The translations under genes were made by a program, and so were the position numbers. The notes under the pieces were generated by a model, which saw only the letters and a list, made by a program, of their open reading frames with translations, did no database searches and was not told the DNA's origin. Below are positions 59,124 through 64,000 of a DNA stretch of 64,000 nt, one piece after another. The stretch spans positions 667,841 to 731,840 of the forward strand of contig NZ_JABXWI010000002.1 of NCBI RefSeq assembly GCF_014930365.1. Reading direction: 5' to 3'. Within the stretch, counting starts at the first letter, position 1. Each line of letters begins with the position of its first letter. This DNA is from Streptomyces caniscabiei. GTDB taxonomy: Bacteria > Actinomycetota > Actinomycetes > Streptomycetales > Streptomycetaceae.

Positions 59124-60989
59124 CTACGGCGTGTACACCGTCGGCCGGGGCGCCGTCGGCATGTTGTTCCCGATGAAGAAGCTGGTGTGCGGGGGCTGGT
59201 TGTAGGCGGTGTTCTGCCAGGCCAGGCCCGTGCGGTACATCGGGTCGTGGAGCAGGGTCGTGATCTTCGTGTTCGTCTCGATCGGGGTCGAGTAGATCCG
59301 CAGCGCCGTGTTGCCGCTGGTGCGCCAGACGACCTCCTCGCGCCAGTCGCCGAGGATGTCGCCGGAGAGGGCGGGGGTGGCCTTGGTGCCGTTGTTGGAG
59401 GAGACCCCGGAGCCGGTCAGCAGCCGGGTGTCGGCGGAGGTGCCGTACTTGTCGATCCGGGTGCCGTCGAGGAGTTCGCGGACCGGGTCGCCGTCCCACC
59501 AGGAGAGGAAGTTGACGGAGGAGGGCTCACGGCCCTTGGTCGCGCCGGCCTCGTCGCGGATGGAGGAGTCGGAGGCCGACCACATCTCGGGGCCGTCGTT
59601 GCCGGCGTAGATGTCACCGGCGACGCCCCGGCCGTTGTCGCAGCAGGCGGCGAGCTGCCAGCGGACCGCGCCGTTCACGGGGTTGATGTACAGCTCGGCG
59701 GGCTGGGAGGTGGACTCGGAGACCTTGAAGTACTCCAGACCGGAGGTCGAGGCGTCCAGGTCGCCCAGGTGCTGGGCGTCGCCGTGTCCCGTCCTCGTGG
59801 TCCACAGGCCGTTGCCGTTGTCGTCCACGGCCATCGCGCCGTACACGATCTCGTCCCGGCCGTCGTTGTCGACGTCGCCGACGGAGAGGCTGTGCGAGCC
59901 CTGGCCGTCGTAACCCCGGCCGGAGTTGGTGGAGGAGCTGGTGTCGAAGGTCCAGCGGCGGGTGAAGGCGCCGTTCCGCCAGTCCCAGGCCGCGATCACC
60001 GAGCGGGTGTAGTAGCCGCGCGCCATGATCAGGGAGGGGCGGGCGCCGTCCAGATAGGCCGTCCCGGCGAGGAAGCGGTCCACGCGGTTGCCGTAGGAGT
60101 CGCCCCAGGACGAGACCGTGCCCCGGCCTGGGACGTAGTCCACCGTCTGCATCGCCCGGCCGGTCTGCCCGTTGAACATGGTCAGGTACTCGGGCCCGGA
60201 GAGGATGTAGCCGCTGGAGTTGCGGTGGTCGGCGGAGGAGCTGCCGATGACCGTCCCCGCCCCGTCGACCGTGCCGTCCGCCGTCTTGGCGGCGATCTCC
60301 GCCTTGCCGTCGCCGTCGTAGTCGTACACCTGGAACTGGGTGTAGTGCGCGCCCGAGCGGATGTTGCGGCCCAGGTCGATGCGCCACAGCCGGGTGCCGT
60401 CGAGCTTGATGCCGTCGATGATCGTGTTGCCGGTGTAGCCGGACTGGGAGTTGTCCTTGGCGTTGGTCGGCTGCCACTTCAGCACGAACTCCAGGGCCCC
60501 GTCGCCGTCGAGGTCGCCCACGGAGGCGTCGTTGGCCTCGTAGGTGTAGGCGACGCCGTCCGGGGTGGTGCCGCCCGCGGGTGCGCTGATCGGCACGTCC
60601 TTGTAGCCGGTGCGGAGTTGGACCGCGTGCACCGAGTCGCCCTGCTCGACGCCGTTCACGATCGCGCGGACCGTGTAGTCGGCCTGGGCGGGGGCGCCGG
60701 AGTGGAAGTAGTTGGTGGAGCCGGTGATCGGGGTGGAGTTGACCTTGGTGCCGGCCCGGTAGACGTTGAACGACACGTCGTTCGGGTCGGTGCCGAGCCA
60801 GCGCCAGCTGACCAGGTTGCCGCTGTCGACGTGCACGCTGACCACGCCCCGGTCGAGGCGCTCGACCTGGCGGGCGGTGGCGGCCTCGGCGGGCGTGCCG
60901 GTGAACGTGGTGAGTCCGGCGGCGACCAGGGCCGCGGTCACCAGTGAGCGCAGGGCTCGGCGTCTGTGGTGCCTGTGCGGGTGGGGCAC
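59124..60989 (-). CDS. PL11 rhamnogalacturonan lyase
   Basis: This 621-residue secreted lyase starts at GTG 60989 (GGAGG eight bases upstream) with a His/Arg-rich signal (about residues 1-36). Family PL11 features are RQVERLDRGVVSV at the mature start, SWRWLGTDPNDVSFNVYR and NDASVGDLDGDGALEFVLKW. Calcium-binding DxDxDG loops follow (DYDGDGKAEIAAKTADG, DVDNDGRDEIVYG), with TVDYVPGRGTVSSWGDSYGNRVDRFLAG and SGDILGDWREEVVWRT. It cleaves the rhamnose-galacturonate backbone of pectin rhamnogalacturonan I by beta-elimination. No carbohydrate-binding module is attached. It is convergent with the nuclease-family gene and 39 nt downstream of the WYL regulator's stop. Confidence 0.94.
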   Translation of the reverse strand: MPHPHRHHRRRALRSLVTAALVAAGLTTFTGTPAEAATARQVERLDRGVVSVHVDSGNLVSWRWLGTDPNDVSFNVYRAGTKVNSTPITGSTNYFHSGAPAQADYTVRAIVNGVEQGDSVHAVQLRTGYKDVPISAPAGGTTPDGVAYTYEANDASVGDLDGDGALEFVLKWQPTNAKDNSQSGYTGNTIIDGIKLDGTRLWRIDLGRNIRSGAHYTQFQVYDYDGDGKAEIAAKTADGTVDGAGTVIGSSSADHRNSSGYILSGPEYLTMFNGQTGRAMQTVDYVPGRGTVSSWGDSYGNRVDRFLAGTAYLDGARPSLIMARGYYTRSVIAAWDWRNGAFTRRWTFDTSSSTNSGRGYDGQGSHSLSVGDVDNDGRDEIVYGAMAVDDNGNGLWTTRTGHGDAQHLGDLDASTSGLEYFKVSESTSQPAELYINPVNGAVRWQLAACCDNGRGVAGDIYAGNDGPEMWSASDSSIRDEAGATKGREPSSVNFLSWWDGDPVRELLDGTRIDKYGTSADTRLLTGSGVSSNNGTKATPALSGDILGDWREEVVWRTSGNTALRIYSTPIETNTKITTLLHDPMYRTGLAWQNTAYNQPPHTSFFIGNNMPTAPRPTVYTP

Positions 60990-61028
60990 GTGACGAACCT
61001 CCAAGAAGGACGGACGGGTTCCGCACCT

Positions 61029-62027
61029 TCAGTCGCCGCCGTTCCCGGCCACGTTGCCGTATCTTTCGGCCAGTTCGGCCACGGTCCGGGCGATCCTGCG
61101 GCGCAGTTCGGCCGGTTCCAGCACCTCGATGTCCGTGCCCAGCCGCAGGAACTCGCCGTGCGCGTGCTCGACCGACTCGACGGGCACGCGCACCGTGGTC
61201 CAACCGCCCTCCCCCGGGCCGTCCTCGACCGGCACGGCCCTGGGCAGGGTCACGCCCGGCGCCAGCCGGACCAGCGCCTCGACCCGGTGCAGCCGGGCGT
61301 GGAAGTCGCGCTGGTACGCCGTCCAGTAGGCGGCCAGGTCGAAGCCGTCCGGGCGGGTGAACTCCTCGTCGGGGGCGTCGGGTTCATCGGGCTCGTCGGG
61401 CTCATCGGGTTCGAGGATGTCGAGGATCTGGTCCACCCGGAAGGTGCGGGGCCCCGGGCCCGCGACGACGTACCAGCGGCCCGCCTTGAGGACCAGCCCG
61501 TACGGTTCGAGGCGGCGCCGTACGTCGGTCGGCTCGGCCCAGCGGCGGTAGCGGACGTGCAGCACCCGGCCGCGCCAGACCGCGTCGGCGACGACGGGCA
61601 GGAACGGGGTGTCGTCGGCCTCCGCGTACCAGCCCGGGGCGTCCAGGTGGAAGCGGCCGGCGACCCGGTCGGCGTGGGCCCGCAGCTCGGCGGGGAGGGC
61701 CGCGCGGACCTTCAGCTGTGCGGCGGCCAGCACCGCGCCGAGGCCCAGGTCGGCGGCGGGCCCGGGGGCGCCCGCGAGGAACAGGGCCTCGGCCTCATCC
61801 CTGGTCAGCCCGGTGAGGCGGGTGCGGTAGCCGTCCAGGAGGCGGTAGCCCCCGGCGTGGCCCGCGTCGCCGTAGAGCGGGACCCCGGCCGCGCCCAGCG
61901 CCTCCACGTCCCGGTAGACCGTGCGGACCGAGACCTCCAGCTCCTCGGCGAGCTCGGCGGCGGTCATCCGGCCCCGGGTCTGGAGCAGCAGCAGGATCGA
62001 GACGAGTCGGCTGGACTTCACTGACAC
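61029..62027 (-). CDS. WYL-domain transcriptional regulator (YafY-type)
   Basis: This 332-residue regulator has an amino-terminal HTH_11 domain (LVSILLLLQTRGRMTAAELA, VSVRTVYRDVEAL), a middle WYL domain (PYGLVLKAGRWYVVAG, with the W-Y-x motif) and a carboxy-terminal WCX-like domain (WTTVRVPVESVEHAHGEFLRLGTDIEVLEPAELRRRI). An acidic Glu-Pro-Asp repeat (about residues 208-222) is encoded by a 9-bp tandem repeat. The start is GTG 62027 or GTG 62021; both lie within a perfect palindromic operator, so it most likely autoregulates and controls the divergent genes. Confidence 0.9.
   Translation of the reverse strand: MSVKSSRLVSILLLLQTRGRMTAAELAEELEVSVRTVYRDVEALGAAGVPLYGDAGHAGGYRLLDGYRTRLTGLTRDEAEALFLAGAPGPAADLGLGAVLAAAQLKVRAALPAELRAHADRVAGRFHLDAPGWYAEADDTPFLPVVADAVWRGRVLHVRYRRWAEPTDVRRRLEPYGLVLKAGRWYVVAGPGPRTFRVDQILDILEPDEPDEPDEPDAPDEEFTRPDGFDLAAYWTAYQRDFHARLHRVEALVRLAPGVTLPRAVPVEDGPGEGGWTTVRVPVESVEHAHGEFLRLGTDIEVLEPAELRRRIARTVAELAERYGNVAGNGGD
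61378..61413 (-). repeat. 9-bp tandem repeat inside the WYL regulator gene
   Basis: Four copies of TCGGGCTCA or one-to-two-change forms encode Glu-Pro-Asp repeats between the WYL domain and the carboxy-terminal domain. Copy number can change in frame. Confidence 0.88.
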
Positions 62028-62042
62028 AGGATGTCAGTGAAG
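62016..62042. promoter_or_regulatory. Perfect 11-bp palindromic operator over the regulator start codon
   Basis: CTTCACTGACA (62016-62026) and TGTCAGTGAAG (62032-62042) are exact inverse copies with a 5-nt spacer. It lies between the divergent starts at 62027 and 62061, so the regulator mRNA is leaderless or nearly so and binding would block both genes. Confidence 0.88.
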
Positions 62043-62060
62043 CGGTCCTAACGTGCCGCC

Positions 62061-62543
62061 ATGCCCTTCACCGAGAAACTGCTGACCGTGCCGCCGCCCG
62101 TCGAGGTGGCCGGTCGGCGGATCAAGCGCTACCACGTCACCGCCGACCCGGCCGGTATCGCGCCCGAGGTCGCGGAGGCGGCGTACGCGCTCCTGCCGTC
62201 CCTGCTGCCGGAGCCGGACGCCACGACCCCGCCCGCGACCTTCGTCGTGCTGCACCGGGGCGGTGACACCGGCGCCTACCTCAACGTCTACAGCTGGGTG
62301 TGGGACAACGTCCTGCACTTCGCCGGCGCGGCGGCGGGACAGCCGGTGCTCGGCTGCCCGGACACCGACCCCACGCACTTCGTCGCCACCGACCGCCCGT
62401 GGATCGGCTGCGTCTGGGAACTCCCGCCGATCCAGCACGAACGCGACGCCTGGGTACGGCACATCCTCGCGCCCGAACTCCCCGATCTGGAGGCCTACTT
62501 GACCGATTCCCTGCCGGCCGGCAACACGGGGGGCCACCGATGA
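62061..62543 (+). CDS. Conserved hypothetical actinobacterial protein
   Basis: This 160-residue protein starts at ATG 62061, only about 19 nt after the palindrome, with no clear Shine-Dalgarno. It has VAGRRIKRYHVTADPAGIAPEVAEAAYALLPSLLPEPD, ATFVVLHRGGDTGAYLNVYSWVWDNVLHFAGAAA and WIGCVWELPPIQHERDAWVRHIL. I recognise no named domain. The His/Trp-rich middle strands look like a small beta-alpha fold. It is divergent from the WYL regulator and overlaps the next gene (ATGA), so both are likely targets of that regulator. Confidence 0.8.
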   Translation: MPFTEKLLTVPPPVEVAGRRIKRYHVTADPAGIAPEVAEAAYALLPSLLPEPDATTPPATFVVLHRGGDTGAYLNVYSWVWDNVLHFAGAAAGQPVLGCPDTDPTHFVATDRPWIGCVWELPPIQHERDAWVRHILAPELPDLEAYLTDSLPAGNTGGHR

Positions 62544-63031
62544 GCGGCCCGCACGACTTCGACTTCTTCCACGGCGAGTGGGAGGCCCACCACCGCCGCC
62601 GTACCGACTTCCTCGCCCCGGACAGTGCGTGGGAGGAGTTCACCTCCACCAGCTGGTGCCGGCCGCTCTTCGACGGGGCCGCGAACATCGAAGAGATCGA
62701 CCTGCCGCACCTCGGCTCGAAGGGGCTGAGCCTGCGGCTGTTCGACACCGAGGCCCGGACCTGGTCGCTGAACTGGTCCTCCAGCCGCAGCGGCCGCCTG
62801 TTCCCGCCGGTCGTGGGTCAGTTCACCGGCGGCCGGGGCGCGTTCCACGGCGACGACGTCCACGACGGCAAGGACGTACGGGTGCGGTTCGTGTGGTCGG
62901 ACACCACGGCGACCTCGGCCCGCTGGGAGCAGGCGTTCTCACTGGACGACGGGGCGAGCTGGCTGACCAACTGGGTCATGGAGTTCAGCCGGCCGCAGGG
63001 CCCGGCGGCTTCCGGAACGCCCGCAGGCTGA
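62540..63031 (+). CDS. DUF1579-like small protein
   Basis: This 163-residue protein starts FDFFHGEWEAHHRRRTDFL and continues with a lipocalin-like beta barrel (SLRLFDTEARTWSLNWSSSRSGRLFPPVVGQF, HDGKDVRVRFVWSDTTATSARWEQAFSLDDGASWLTNWVMEF). This pattern is that of DUF1579-type proteins. Its function is unknown. It is translationally coupled to the preceding gene and overlaps the 3' end of the convergent methyltransferase gene by 47 nt. Confidence 0.82.
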   Translation: MSGPHDFDFFHGEWEAHHRRRTDFLAPDSAWEEFTSTSWCRPLFDGAANIEEIDLPHLGSKGLSLRLFDTEARTWSLNWSSSRSGRLFPPVVGQFTGGRGAFHGDDVHDGKDVRVRFVWSDTTATSARWEQAFSLDDGASWLTNWVMEFSRPQGPAASGTPAG

Positions 63032-63743
63032 ACGTCGGCTCCGGGCGGTCGCGGTCCTGGTCGGGCAGGGCCGCCAGATGGACGGCGAACCGCTCGGTCA
63101 GCGGGTCGCCGGGCGGCAGGGTGACGAACCAGCCGCGCCGCAGGTCGGTGAGCGCGCGCCGGGGGCTGCGTCCCAGTCCCCGGCCCGTGAAGGTCGCCCG
63201 GCCGGCCGGTTCGAGGCCGTGCCCGGCGGCGTACGTCTCGATGTCGGCCGGGGCGTCGGTCGCCGGGCGCCTCGGGCGCGCGGCGAGCACCGCGTCGATG
63301 TCGCTGCCGACGTTGTGGGAGGCTCCCTTGTCGACGGTGGTGACATAGACACCGCCGGGGCGGAGCACCCGGGCGCACTCCCCGACCACAGCCCTCACGT
63401 CCTCGGGGCCGCCCAGCAGATGCAGCAGCCACACACTGGTGACGGCGTCGAACTCCCCGTCACGGAAAGGGAGTCGGCGGGCGTCGCTGATCACGACCGC
63501 GCCGGGCAGCCGGGCGGCGGCGCGGCGCGCCATCGCGTGGGTGAGGTCGACCCCCGTGACCCGGGTGCCGGGCCGCGCGGCCGCGATCCGCCGGGTCACG
63601 ATCCCGGTGCCGCAGGCGATGTCCAGCAGACGGCGGGCGCCCCCGGGGACGAGGCCGAGCACGGCACGGGCGGCGGCCTCGGCACGGGGCTCGCCGCCCC
63701 GCAGGGCGTCGTAGTCGCCGGCCTCCTTGTCGTAGTCCAGCAC
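62985..63743 (-). CDS. Class I SAM-dependent methyltransferase
   Basis: This 252-residue enzyme starts at GTG 63743 (VLDYDKEAGDYDALRGGE). Motif I is LLDIACGTGIVTRRIA, motif II TGVDLTHAM, and later parts are VISDARRLPFRDGEFDAVTSVWLLHLL and VLRPGGVYVTTVDK. It is of the UbiE/MenG-like general type, with no substrate specificity visible. It lies five nt downstream of the pterin dehydratase gene in the same direction, so the two are co-transcribed. The 3' end overlaps the convergent DUF1579-like gene by 47 nt. Confidence 0.88.
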   Translation of the reverse strand: MLDYDKEAGDYDALRGGEPRAEAAARAVLGLVPGGARRLLDIACGTGIVTRRIAAARPGTRVTGVDLTHAMARRAAARLPGAVVISDARRLPFRDGEFDAVTSVWLLHLLGGPEDVRAVVGECARVLRPGGVYVTTVDKGASHNVGSDIDAVLAARPRRPATDAPADIETYAAGHGLEPAGRATFTGRGLGRSPRRALTDLRRGWFVTLPPGDPLTERFAVHLAALPDQDRDRPEPTFSLRAFRKPPGPAAG

Positions 63744-63748
63744 CCGCC

Positions 63749-64000
63749 TCAGCTCGCCCCGTGACCGGGCGCGAGCGCCTCCACCCTGCGGGCCAGCTCG
63801 ATGTCCTTCTCCGTGACGGCGCCGCCCGCGCTGTGGGTGTGCACGGTCAGCGACACCGTGTCGTAGCCGAGGGTGAGGTCGGAGTGGTGGTCCAGCTCCT
63901 CCTGGACCTGGGCGATGTGCACGACCAGCGCGGTCGCCGCGAAGTGCGAGTCGAGCCGGTACGAGCGGGCGATCCGGTCCCCCTCCAGCGACCAGCCGGG
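63749..64000 (-). CDS. 4a-hydroxytetrahydrobiopterin dehydratase, 5' end beyond window
   Basis: The last 83 residues of a pterin-4a-carbinolamine dehydratase are visible. They include WSLEGDRIARSYRLDSHFA, VHIAQVQEELDHHSDLTLGYDTV and THSAGGAVTEKDIELARRVE. These match the family core ([E]xxxHHxDL, then THxxGG-TExD). The HH pair is in place, although the third position is Ser rather than the usual Pro. The stop is at 63749 and the start lies past position 64000. The enzyme recycles tetrahydrobiopterin-type cofactors; in bacteria it also helps phenylalanine hydroxylase or molybdopterin-linked enzymes. Confidence 0.88.
   Translation of the reverse strand, partial: PGWSLEGDRIARSYRLDSHFAATALVVHIAQVQEELDHHSDLTLGYDTVSLTVHTHSAGGAVTEKDIELARRVEALAPGHGAS

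Overview
The window is high-GC DNA whose genes show very strong third-position GC, many GTG (and one TTG) starts, ATGA/GTGA stop-start overlaps, twin-arginine signal peptides and the short palindromic repeats typical of Streptomyces. It reads as an internal accessory/catabolic part of a Streptomyces (or close relative) chromosome. I see no rRNA, tRNA, transposase, integrase, phage gene or CRISPR array.

Layout. 0.25-1.6 kb: an OFA-type oxalate/formate transporter closed by a very strong terminator. 1.7-9.1 kb (minus strand): a secreted TIM-barrel protein, then a tightly overlapping operon related to the ebo metabolite-traffic operon (inositol-phosphate-synthase-like cyclase, sugar isomerase-like TIM barrel, EboA, TatD hydrolase, EboE, alkaline-phosphatase-like protein). 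9.2-20.9 kb (minus): a sugar or glycoside utilisation locus made of a ROK repressor, ABC ATPase, permease and binding lipoprotein, a Gfo/Idh/MocA dehydrogenase, a sugar epimerase/isomerase, a secreted glucose/sorbosone-type dehydrogenase with PKD and carbohydrate-binding modules, and a ThuA/3-keto-disaccharide-hydrolase lipoprotein. 21-28 kb: GntR regulator, lone KAS III, secreted orphan proteins, an M23 peptidase, a Ser/Thr kinase translationally coupled to an FHA protein, and a YCII-domain protein. 28.3-31.3 kb: a polyprenyl-phosphate glycosyltransferase, a GtrA-like flippase and a large membrane protein, resembling a three-part cell-envelope glycosylation module.

31.4-39.7 kb: an oxalate/formate locus. 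A second OFA transporter with a 45-residue small partner is divergent from ketopantoate-reductase-like, split formate dehydrogenase (three genes) and fdhD. Its divergent promoter carries inverted TTGTCGAC-type sites that resemble the region upstream of the GntR gene at 21 kb. 39.7-40.1 kb is a non-coding element: seven 24-bp tandem repeats enclosed by a near-perfect 38-bp inverted repeat. 40.2-50 kb: a DUF4185-like protein, an SBF-type transporter with divergent LysR, acyl-CoA synthetase, a Tat-secreted lyase-like protein, aldo/keto reductase, SDR with a MerR-type promoter, a His-rich methyltransferase and an RibD/DHFR-like reductase.

50-61 kb: a plant-cell-wall degradation locus. GH6 and GH48 cellulases are divergent around CebR-type operators, followed by a GH74 xyloglucanase, a secreted endonuclease/exonuclease/phosphatase-family protein and a PL11 rhamnogalacturonan lyase. 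61-64 kb: a WYL regulator whose start codon lies in a perfect palindrome, two small proteins divergent from it, a methyltransferase, and a pterin-carbinolamine dehydratase cut by the window end. The overall theme is extracellular polysaccharide breakdown, sugar import and one-carbon acid oxidation.
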